Below are positions 1-5,980 of a stretch of DNA of 9,990 bases, piece by piece (position 1 is the first letter of the stretch; each line of letters opens with the position of its first letter). The position numbers were made by a program, and so were the translations under genes. This stretch comes from Paracoccaceae bacterium. GTDB taxonomy: Bacteria; Pseudomonadota; Alphaproteobacteria; Rhodobacterales; Rhodobacteraceae. Location: positions 1 through 9,990 of the forward strand of contig WTGT01000285.1 in assembly GCA_011523445.1 (NCBI GenBank), written 5' to 3'. The notes under the pieces were generated by a model. That model saw only the letters and a list, made by a program, of their open reading frames with translations. It was not told the origin of the DNA and made no database searches.

Positions 1-96
1 ACCAATTTCGGGCTGGTTTATAGCAAAATTCTACACAATAGAAAAATCACACCCGTTTATATCAATGGACTGGAAGAATTAGGTTCACAAGTTTAA
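1..96 (+). CDS. C-terminal end of an unrecognised protein (5' truncated by window edge)
   Basis: Frame 1 is open from the first base and ends at TAA 94-96, giving 31 residues that end in ...VYINGLEELGSQV. The segment mixes hydrophobic, charged and glycine residues as an ordinary soluble domain end would, and shows no membrane helix. I do not recognise the family from so short a tail and assign no function. It is on the same strand as the EamA gene and ends 79 bases before it. Support is only an open frame with a sensible composition, so it could be chance, but 31 stop-free codons running in from the window edge favour a real gene end. Confidence 0.55.
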   Translation, partial: TNFGLVYSKILHNRKITPVYINGLEELGSQV

Positions 97-113
97 GAAT
101 GGCCATAAAAACT

Positions 114-142
114 CTGCCTGATTCAAGGTAAATTCATACAAT
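114..142 (+). promoter_or_regulatory. Possible promoter for the EamA transporter gene
   Basis: A good -10 match, TACAAT at 137-142 (5 of 6 to TATAAT), lies 33 bases before the start codon. The hexamer 17 bases upstream of it, CTGCCT at 114-119, matches the -35 consensus at only 3 of 6 positions. The -10 and the position support the call; the weak -35 means it may be chance in an AT-rich spacer. Confidence 0.3.
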
Positions 143-175
143 ACTCAACTGATCATGGAAGCATTTGTATAGCTC

Positions 176-1075
176 ATGTTAAAACCAGGTACATCTGCCT
201 TGGCAGCCACTGCCTGGATGATGGGGGCTGTTGTATCCTTCAGCCTGATGGCCTTATCAGGTCGTGAAGCATTGATCCAGCTAGATACCTTTGAACTCAT
301 GCTTTACCGATCCCTTATAGGGATAATAATTATCCTGACCATCGGTGGTATTACCGGAACCCTCGGGCAAATCAACCTGAGGAACATGAAGTTGCATATC
401 ACACGCAATCTGTTTCATTTTGCAGGCCAGAACCTGTGGTTCTACGCGGTAGCGGTAATCCCCTTTGCCCAGTTGTTTGCACTTGAATTTTCCTTTCCGA
501 TCTGGGTTGCTCTGGCAGCACCATTTTTACTCGGCGAGAAACTTACCAAGCCCAGGATTTTTTCTGCCATTGTCGGTTTTGCCGGTGTCTTGATAGTGAC
601 GAGACCCGGTATAGCAACCTTTGATTCCGGAGTGTTAGCAGGAGCACTCTGTGCAATTGGGTTTGCAGGATCATACATTTATACGAAAATGCTTACCAGA
701 GTTGCGTCTGTAATTTGTATCCTGTTCTGGATGTCGGTCATTCAGGCAATCCTGGGTTTAATGATTGCCGGAGTGGATGGTGAAATCCCAATACCAGACC
801 CGGAAACCATGATTTGGATAGTGGTAATTACATTTACCGGCTTATCTGCACATTATTGTATCACCCGAGCACTGAAATTGGCTCCAGCGGTAATTGTTGC
901 TCCGCTGGATTTCCTGAGACTGCCCTTGATTGCGGTAATTGGAATGCTGTTCTACGAAGAAATTATCGACATTTTCATAATTTTTGGAGCAATCCTGATT
1001 GTCTGTGCCAATTATGCGAATGTTCATTGGGAGAACAAACAGCAAAAACAAATGCTGACAACCAATGGGAAATAG
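176..1075 (+). CDS. DMT superfamily transporter, EamA family
   Basis: This is a 299-residue integral inner-membrane protein of the drug/metabolite transporter superfamily, built as two tandem EamA domains of about five helices each (roughly residues 12-140 and 150-280), the usual length for the family. The end of the first repeat carries the typical EamA pattern: LLGEKLTKPRIFSAIVGFAGV followed by a TRPG turn near residue 143. The second repeat ends with the equivalent FYEEIIDIF...GAILIV stretch. Family members export or import small metabolites such as amino acids or S-adenosylmethionine; the substrate cannot be read from this sequence. ATG 176 is chosen because the earlier in-frame ATG at 155 runs into TAG after five codons. 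No strong Shine-Dalgarno sequence is visible (GGAAG near 158-162 is rather far). The lysine/glutamine-rich tail (ENKQQKQ) is probably cytoplasmic. It converges on the TRAP operon with a 46-base gap. Confidence 0.9.
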   Translation: MLKPGTSALAATAWMMGAVVSFSLMALSGREALIQLDTFELMLYRSLIGIIIILTIGGITGTLGQINLRNMKLHITRNLFHFAGQNLWFYAVAVIPFAQLFALEFSFPIWVALAAPFLLGEKLTKPRIFSAIVGFAGVLIVTRPGIATFDSGVLAGALCAIGFAGSYIYTKMLTRVASVICILFWMSVIQAILGLMIAGVDGEIPIPDPETMIWIVVITFTGLSAHYCITRALKLAPAVIVAPLDFLRLPLIAVIGMLFYEEIIDIFIIFGAILIVCANYANVHWENKQQKQMLTTNGK

Positions 1076-1121
1076 TACCAGGCACAAGTAACCTGTTTGA
1101 TAACTGTTTTTTTTCTTGGGT
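1076..1121 (+). terminator. Convergent intergenic spacer with a T8 run, weak terminator candidate
   Basis: The 46 bases between the two convergent stop codons contain eight consecutive T at 1107-1114 on the + strand. The only stem before it is four base pairs (CAGG 1079-1082 with CCTG 1092-1095, nine-base loop), and it is separated from the T run by 11 bases. This is poor for an intrinsic terminator. The position between convergent genes and the T run are the only support. Confidence 0.2.
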
Positions 1122-3476
1122 TTAGTGTGGAATCAGATTTGGTACGATGGTTACGACTTCAGGGAAAAGACTCAATAGTCCCAAACCGATCACCTGAATG
1201 ATGACAAAGGGAACTACTCCGCGATAAATGTGCTTGGTCGTGACTTCCGGTGGAGATACACCTCTCAGGTAAAATAGGGCAAACCCAAATGGTGGTGTCA
1301 GGAAAGAGGTTTGGAGATTTACGGCAATCATGATTGTAACCCATTTCGGGTCCAATGTTCCTCCATAAATGACAGGTCCGACAATTGGTATGACGATATA
1401 AATGATTTCAAGAAAATCCAGTACAAAACCCAAAACGAAAAGAACGATCATGACGATTACAAATACGACCCATTCTCTTTCGAAACTTCGGAGAAATTCC
1501 TGGATATAGTGCTCGCCTCCAAAAGAGATGACTACCAAATTCAACAATTGGGAACCGATCAGGATCGTAAATACCATGGAGGTGACTTTGGCTGTTTCCC
1601 TTACAACAGGTGAGAGGACCTTGGTCTTTAGTAATGTCCAACAGGCGTACAACAATCCCAAAATGCATACATGATACATGGCCAGGGCGGTAAATATGGC
1701 AATCCATTCCTCCACAAGAATGACTTCCTTACCTGTTCGCAAATCAAAATTGATACCAATTAGGATCATGATGACCATTGCAAAACTGGATATCAGAATA
1801 ATACGCCCGGACTTGTTTTGATCATGGAGTTTTCGATAGGCGGCAAGCATGATTGCACCCCCTGCGCCAAGGGCAGCAGCAGGGGTTGGATTCGTTATTC
1901 CACCGAGAATCGAACCCAAAACGGCAACAATCAAAATGAGTGGGGGGAAGACCACCCTAAGCAATTCATTTTTGCCGAGGGTTGTGAGGGCATGCCCGCA
2001 TCCGTAAACGACCAGGGCCAGTGGAATGACAAGGTATACAACTGTCAAACCAGGTGAGGTAGTTGGACTGATCAATAATATATCAATCAGAATTGCCAAC
2101 ACCGAACCGCCAAAGCCGATATATAGCGGTTTGGGATCAGTTGAAATCGATATGCCTCTTGCGGTGGTGAGAATCAATGTCAAAAGCAGAAACAAAACTG
2201 ATACACCTGTCCCGATCAGAGGTGCATCGCCAATTTTATCCTGAATGGCCTGTTCCAGTTCCTCCGGGGATAATTTCCGACTTGCTTCAACACCTCCGGC
2301 TTCCCTTATCTTTTCTGCTTCGGCGACTGCCCTGTCCCAGCGTTCCTGACCATGCAATTCTATCATGGATTCTTGGCATTTTTCCGAGACATTGGTCCTG
2401 AGTTCGGAAGTAAAAGTTACATCTGTCATGGAATCCACAACAATGTTTTGGCTACCTATCAGGCCAACTTGCATCAGTAGAACAGTTCCTCCGATCAAGC
2501 CAATGGGTACACCCAGAAACCATGTAAAGGCCGTACGTCTGGTAATTGTTCCCTGTCTTGAATAATCGCCGGTTACAGGGGGCGCATTCTTGGGATTGAT
2601 CAGTGCATATCCGAAGGCGTAGGCAGCATAAAGAAAAGCAAGCATTATGCCAGGTAATATGGCGGCCTGGAAAAGCGTACCAACTGAAACCACGGCAGCT
2701 TCACCCAAATAGGTAAGAGCGTCTGAACAACCAGCGGCTTGTGCTCTTGTCTCCTGTGCAGTAGAATAGAGATCCCCAGCCAATGTACCCAACAGAACAA
2801 TAACAATGGATGGCGGAATGATCTGACCAAGTGTTCCTGATGCCGAGATTACACCAGTTGCTAGTTCCGGTGAATAGTTATTCCGCAGCATGGTTGGAAG
2901 CGAGAGCAACCCCATTGTAACAACCGTAGCACCAACTATACCGGTGGATGCTGCAAGAAAAGCCCCTACAACCACGACAGAAACGGCCAATCCCCCGGGC
3001 AGTGGCCCAAAGATGCGGGCCATGGTTGTCAGTAAGTCATTGGCAATTTTCGATCGCTCCAGGGTTATTCCCATCATTACAAACATCAAGACGGCCAACA
3101 GTGTTTCAATAGACTGCCCTGCAAGCACCCTCTCATTCATCCGGTTGACAATGAAACTGAGATTACGATCGACTGCCACTTCCCAACCCCTCTCAAACAA
3201 GGGCTGGTCAACTACCGGCAAATCGGGATATCTGAATTTTGATATGTCATAATGCGAAATTCCAGATTCGATCAAGGCTTGGTATTGCGTGCTTGATACA
3301 TCAATTACCTGATGGATCATCAACCCTGCACTGTCGAGTGCAGCCAGTATTGCAAAGGAAATTACAGCCGATCCACCTATTGCAAATGCGACAGGAAATC
3401 CGGACATGATTGAGCCAAACAGGGTCAAAAAGACTACCAGCAGGCCTATTTCGACTCCATCTAGACCAAGGATCAT
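1122..3476 (-). CDS. TRAP transporter large permease (DctM family), enlarged form
   Basis: This is the 12-or-more-helix channel subunit of a tripartite ATP-independent periplasmic transporter, which imports a carboxylate with sodium after delivery by the binding protein. DctM hallmarks are in order: the first-half signature at residues 176-226 (AASTGIVGATVV, then SASGTLGQIIPPSI), the mid-protein GGITNPTPAAALGAGGA at 525-541, and the second-half signature GFVLDFLEIIYIVIPIVGP at 683-701 followed by NLQTSFLTPPFGFALFYLRG to 739. At 784 residues it far exceeds the roughly 430 of a standard DctM. Extra sequence sits at about 58-115 (soluble) and 295-505 (a helix, a charged soluble part at about 345-420, then more helices). 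Long forms like this are known in the mannitol/chloroaromatic (COG4664-like) branch. ATG 3476 overlaps the DctQ stop as ATGA, so translation is probably coupled; a weak GGGA precedes it. It is the last gene of the operon. Confidence 0.92.
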   Translation of the reverse strand: MILGLDGVEIGLLVVFLTLFGSIMSGFPVAFAIGGSAVISFAILAALDSAGLMIHQVIDVSSTQYQALIESGISHYDISKFRYPDLPVVDQPLFERGWEVAVDRNLSFIVNRMNERVLAGQSIETLLAVLMFVMMGITLERSKIANDLLTTMARIFGPLPGGLAVSVVVVGAFLAASTGIVGATVVTMGLLSLPTMLRNNYSPELATGVISASGTLGQIIPPSIVIVLLGTLAGDLYSTAQETRAQAAGCSDALTYLGEAAVVSVGTLFQAAILPGIMLAFLYAAYAFGYALINPKNAPPVTGDYSRQGTITRRTAFTWFLGVPIGLIGGTVLLMQVGLIGSQNIVVDSMTDVTFTSELRTNVSEKCQESMIELHGQERWDRAVAEAEKIREAGGVEASRKLSPEELEQAIQDKIGDAPLIGTGVSVLFLLLTLILTTARGISISTDPKPLYIGFGGSVLAILIDILLISPTTSPGLTVVYLVIPLALVVYGCGHALTTLGKNELLRVVFPPLILIVAVLGSILGGITNPTPAAALGAGGAIMLAAYRKLHDQNKSGRIILISSFAMVIMILIGINFDLRTGKEVILVEEWIAIFTALAMYHVCILGLLYACWTLLKTKVLSPVVRETAKVTSMVFTILIGSQLLNLVVISFGGEHYIQEFLRSFEREWVVFVIVMIVLFVLGFVLDFLEIIYIVIPIVGPVIYGGTLDPKWVTIMIAVNLQTSFLTPPFGFALFYLRGVSPPEVTTKHIYRGVVPFVIIQVIGLGLLSLFPEVVTIVPNLIPH

Positions 3477-4423
3477 TTTGTATTCCCAATTTCTGTGGTA
3501 ACTTGGTCAGGATCATCAATCGTGGCTTCCAGTACATCCTTTTCAAGGTATTTGTTGTCTGATCCTTCACCCTCTCGATACTCAAGAAGTGATCGGTAGA
3601 AAAAGGCAATTGCCTGCAGGAACATGAGGCCAGCGAAGAGCAACAAAAGGACTTTGAAAAGAAAATACGCATCAAAACCACTAGGTGAGAAGCCGATGGT
3701 TTCAACATTCCATTTTGCTATACGCGATTTCCTTAGCAGTGCCTCAAGGGTGTCGGTGGCAGAAACCTTGGGAGTAATTAGGTGACGCCACATGAAATAC
3801 CAAGCATACAGCCAAATCAAAGACATGGAAGGTATCATGAAGAAAAGGGAGCCGAGCATATCTATGATTTTCTTTTTGCGACGTGCGATTCCCGCATAGA
3901 AGAGATCGACCCTGACATGACCCCCCTGGATAAATGTATATCCACAACAAAGGCATATCACAATGGCATTGTAAAACTTGAGCTCTTCTGCCCACCATGC
4001 CAGATCCTTAGAAAACAACATATTGGTCGTTCCCAGGAATAAGTCGTAACCAAGGGGTGAAGTAGGTCCGAGTGAAATTTCCGAAACCCTGAATATTCTT
4101 TGCAAAAAGACGATAACGATTTGTTGCAATACCATCAACAGACCAGCCCAGGCTGCTATGCGACCAACCCGGTTGCCAAGAAATTCAAGGATTCTCACTG
4201 ACCACCACATGATTGGGCGGTGATAAAGTCCGGCTGCAGTCAGGACAATAAATACCAAAATAACAGATGAAAAGAATTCAAATGACCCACCGTAATATAT
4301 GAAACGCATCAGGGACTGTTTGTCAGTCCAATCCAGCCAAAGCTGGGGATGCGTCAAAGCGTAAAATATATTATAGAATGTTAGGGCTGTACCAACCAAG
4401 AAAGAAGAAATAAAGTCAATCAT
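3473..4423 (-). CDS. TRAP transporter small permease (DctQ family), enlarged form
   Basis: This is the small membrane subunit that pairs with the DctM-like protein in the inner membrane. The family motif is visible as GGHVRVDLF at residues 167-175, at the start of a cytoplasmic-side loop that ends in ARRKKK, which is typical of DctQ. Four or more hydrophobic segments are clear: about 48-66, 90-108, 150-165, 190-212 and 252-277. The 316 residues exceed the usual 160-200; the extra is mostly N-terminal (1-145) plus an acidic hydrophilic tail (about 283-316). The start is taken as ATG 4423, with GAG at 4434-4432 eight bases upstream. The TTG one codon earlier (4426) is also possible and would add one residue. 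It lies between the binding-protein gene (59-base gap with a stem-loop) and dctM (4-base overlap), which confirms the role. Confidence 0.88.
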   Translation of the reverse strand: MIDFISSFLVGTALTFYNIFYALTHPQLWLDWTDKQSLMRFIYYGGSFEFFSSVILVFIVLTAAGLYHRPIMWWSVRILEFLGNRVGRIAAWAGLLMVLQQIVIVFLQRIFRVSEISLGPTSPLGYDLFLGTTNMLFSKDLAWWAEELKFYNAIVICLCCGYTFIQGGHVRVDLFYAGIARRKKKIIDMLGSLFFMIPSMSLIWLYAWYFMWRHLITPKVSATDTLEALLRKSRIAKWNVETIGFSPSGFDAYFLFKVLLLLFAGLMFLQAIAFFYRSLLEYREGEGSDNKYLEKDVLEATIDDPDQVTTEIGNTK

Positions 4424-4444
4424 CAATCAATCTCAGCTGTAAGG

Positions 4445-4471
4445 GAACTGCCCCTTGGTCAGGGGCAGTTC
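4445..4471 (-). promoter_or_regulatory. Intercistronic stem-loop between binding-protein and permease genes
   Basis: GAACTGCCCCT (4445-4455) pairs perfectly with AGGGGCAGTTC (4461-4471) across a five-base loop: an 11-bp stem starting 11 bases after the binding-protein stop codon and 21 bases before the DctQ start. On the operon strand it is followed by CCCTTACAGC, not a U tract, so it is not a standard intrinsic terminator there. On the + strand it is followed by CAAAATTTTTT, but no + gene leads into it. Hairpins after binding-protein genes in ABC and TRAP operons are known to protect the upstream mRNA 3' end, raising binding protein over permease. That role is inferred here. Confidence 0.7.
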
Positions 4472-4482
4472 AAAATTTTTTA

Positions 4483-5559
4483 TTAACCCATCACGCGGTC
4501 ACGTTGGGCGCGATAGGCTCCTGTTGAATTTGTAAGCCAACTGGAACTGTCACTCATGACGGCCTGATAATCAGCCAGTACCTCTGCAAACAAATCATCT
4601 TCCGAATATTGTTCATATAACTGCATGGAAGCAGAACCAAAAGCATCCCAGACACTGTCAGGGAATTGCAGAACTTTCACACCTTCGGACTGAAGACGAT
4701 TAAGTGCTGCACCATTGTGAAACAGGTATTGGCTTAGGTTCCAAACATTGGCATGGCCTGCAGCAATCTCAATCATTGATTGATGTTCTTTTGAAAGATT
4801 GTTGAACACTTCGAGATTGGTTGCCAAAGTCAAACCAGCTGCCGGTTCATGAAATCCTGCAGTGTAGTAGAATTTGGTAATTTCCTGGAAGCCGGCTTTT
4901 TCATCAGCCCATGGACCAATCCATTCAGTTCCATCAAGTGCACCTGAAGCCAAGGCCTGATACACTTCTGCACCCGGAATGTTCTGCACTGAAGCACCCA
5001 ATAGACCCAGAGCCTGTCCACCCAGTCCCGGCATACGGAACTTGAGACCATCAAAATCCTCTGGCCCGTTAATCTCCTTACGGAACCAGCCTCCAGCCTG
5101 AGTACCTGTGTTACCAGCTAGGAAGGACTTTAGACCAAAAATTTCACCCAATGTATCATGATACATTCTGCCATTGCCATGATAGTACCAGTTATTCAAC
5201 TCGGTAGCAGTCATGCCGAACGGGACACCGGTAAAGAATGCAAAAGCGGGATGTTGACCAACGAAGTAGTAGTCAGCTGCATGATACATGTCTGCTTGAC
5301 CAGAGGCAACAGCATCAAAGACTTCAAAAGCTCCCACAAGTTCACCTGCAGCCTTGACATCTATTGTCAAGGACCCACCGGACATATTGTTGATGTTATC
5401 GGCACAAATTTGGGCAGCATCAAAGACTCCTGCCAATCCCCTGCCCCAAGAAGTGACCATTGTCAGTTTGACATTGCCTTGGGCAAATGCTGGAGCAGCA
5501 AGCCCGGCAGAAGCGACACCAGCAACTGCGGATGTCTTTAGAAAAGATCTTCTGTCCAT
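4483..5559 (-). CDS. TRAP transporter periplasmic substrate-binding protein, TakP/DctP-like, Tat-exported
   Basis: This is a 358-residue periplasmic binding protein that captures the substrate and delivers it to the DctQ/DctM permease. The N-terminus is a twin-arginine signal: RRSFLK at residues 3-8, a mild hydrophobic stretch, and an AFA cleavage site at 24-26 with mature Q27. The mature part fits the TakP/mannitol-chloroaromatic (COG4663-like) branch: QAGGWFRKEI at 154-163, the conserved carboxylate-binding Arg in FRMPG (R175), and TEWIGPWADEKAGF at 211-224, where the Glu-Trp pair (E212, W213) matches the sodium and ligand site described for TakP. A FHEPA motif follows at 236-240. A small 2-oxo- or hydroxy-acid is the likely ligand, but mannitol-type annotation or lactate cannot be excluded. 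ATG 5559 is supported by AGGAGA (5573-5568). First gene of the TRAP operon. Confidence 0.93.
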   Translation of the reverse strand: MDRRSFLKTSAVAGVASAGLAAPAFAQGNVKLTMVTSWGRGLAGVFDAAQICADNINNMSGGSLTIDVKAAGELVGAFEVFDAVASGQADMYHAADYYFVGQHPAFAFFTGVPFGMTATELNNWYYHGNGRMYHDTLGEIFGLKSFLAGNTGTQAGGWFRKEINGPEDFDGLKFRMPGLGGQALGLLGASVQNIPGAEVYQALASGALDGTEWIGPWADEKAGFQEITKFYYTAGFHEPAAGLTLATNLEVFNNLSKEHQSMIEIAAGHANVWNLSQYLFHNGAALNRLQSEGVKVLQFPDSVWDAFGSASMQLYEQYSEDDLFAEVLADYQAVMSDSSSWLTNSTGAYRAQRDRVMG

Positions 5560-5567
5560 ATTTTCAT

Positions 5568-5573
5568 TCTCCT
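5568..5573 (-). promoter_or_regulatory. Strong ribosome binding site of the binding-protein gene
   Basis: AGGAGA on the - strand, with its last base eight bases before ATG 5559. It is the best Shine-Dalgarno sequence in the window, in keeping with the high level expected for a periplasmic binding protein. It also decides the start, because no other in-frame initiator is as well placed. Confidence 0.75.
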
Positions 5574-5587
5574 ATAAACAAAATCAC

Positions 5588-5614
5588 TCTGGGAAAATCA
5601 GAAGTCCTCCCAGA
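5588..5614 (-). promoter_or_regulatory. Inverted repeat in the TRAP operon leader
   Basis: TCTGGGA (5588-5594) and TCCCAGA (5608-5614) are perfect complements separated by 13 bases. It lies 29-55 bases upstream of the binding-protein start, just before the ribosome binding site and downstream of the candidate promoter. It could be a 5'-leader hairpin or an operator for a dimeric regulator. No regulator gene is in the window. A 7-bp arm with a 13-base spacer may also be chance. Confidence 0.35.
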
Positions 5615-5631
5615 ATTAAACTAGATGAGCC

Positions 5632-5660
5632 AAGTTAAAACACAGGTAAAATAAAGTCAA
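5632..5660 (-). promoter_or_regulatory. Candidate sigma-70-type promoter of the TRAP operon
   Basis: Reading the - strand, TTGACT (5660-5655, 5 of 6 to the -35 consensus) is followed after 17 bases by TAACTT (5637-5632, 3 of 6 to the -10). Immediately upstream of the -35 lies an A/T tract (5661-5685) that could act as an UP element. The implied leader would be about 65-70 bases and include the inverted repeat at 5588-5614. The weak -10 keeps confidence low. Confidence 0.35.
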
Positions 5661-5885
5661 ACAAAACAAAAATTTTTTTCAAAAATACTCTATCGAAACC
5701 ATTTGTAGATTTGACACTACTCAGGTTTTCAAGCATTTTTGGATTTAATAAAAGATCATAAAAACTCACCTAGCTTCCCAGTTTTTTTCGTTGATTGGGT
5801 GTATTTCAAATCGTTCTGACACTTCCATTGGCAGTTTGCTTTATATGATTATTCTTCGGGGTGGCTTTTCCAAAAAATAAAAATG

Positions 5886-5891
5886 TATAAA
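5886..5891 (+). promoter_or_regulatory. Candidate -10 element for the long-coil protein gene
   Basis: TATAAA at 5886-5891, inside a longer TATAAATAAT, is the best -10 match upstream of the gene and would give a leader of roughly 80 bases. No good -35 lies 16-18 bases before it (the bases there read GGCTTT). A second -10-like hexamer, TATGAT, is at 5844-5849. Confidence 0.3.
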
Positions 5892-5966
5892 TAATCGTAA
5901 TGGATCAATTTGCTGTTGTTGTACATTTCATTGGATCCCCGGATAGATGAAGATACCAAAAGAACT

Positions 5967-5980
5967 AGGAAAATAGATTG
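5967..5980 (+). promoter_or_regulatory. Ribosome binding site fixing a TTG start
   Basis: AGGA at 5967-5970 stands seven bases before TTG 5978-5980. The frame has a TAG at 5966-5968, so no earlier start exists. The next Met codon in frame is beyond residue 150 and would delete the membrane helix. The gene therefore very probably starts at this TTG. Confidence 0.75.

Larger units (their letters stand above)
5560..5977. other. Divergent AT-rich intergenic region
   Basis: These 418 bases separate two divergent genes: the TRAP operon on the left and the long-coil protein on the right. They hold poly-A/T tracts (5661-5685), candidate promoters for both directions and one imperfectly understood inverted repeat. 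An isolated perfect TTGACA on the + strand (5711-5716) has only a 3-of-6 match (CATTTT) 17 bases further on. Two short open frames on the + strand (5845-5880, 11 codons; 5900-5950, 16 codons) have no ribosome binding site and look like chance. I see no gene, structured RNA or mobile element. Confidence 0.7.

Noticed and set aside
2890..3252. 120-codon + strand open frame inside the dctM-like gene
   Set aside because: It is antisense to conserved DctM motifs and has low-complexity Thr/Pro/Ser composition without a recognisable domain.
3301..3708. 135-codon - strand open frame spanning the dctQ-dctM junction
   Set aside because: It is another frame of the same strand across two well-supported overlapping genes; the composition is Cys/Trp/Arg rich, as is usual for shadows.
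5845..5880. 11-codon + strand open frame (leader-peptide candidate)
   Set aside because: No ribosome binding site, no run of regulatory codons and no attenuator-like stem downstream.
5900..5950. 16-codon + strand open frame before the long-coil gene
   Set aside because: No Shine-Dalgarno sequence is visible; the length is within chance expectation for this spacer.
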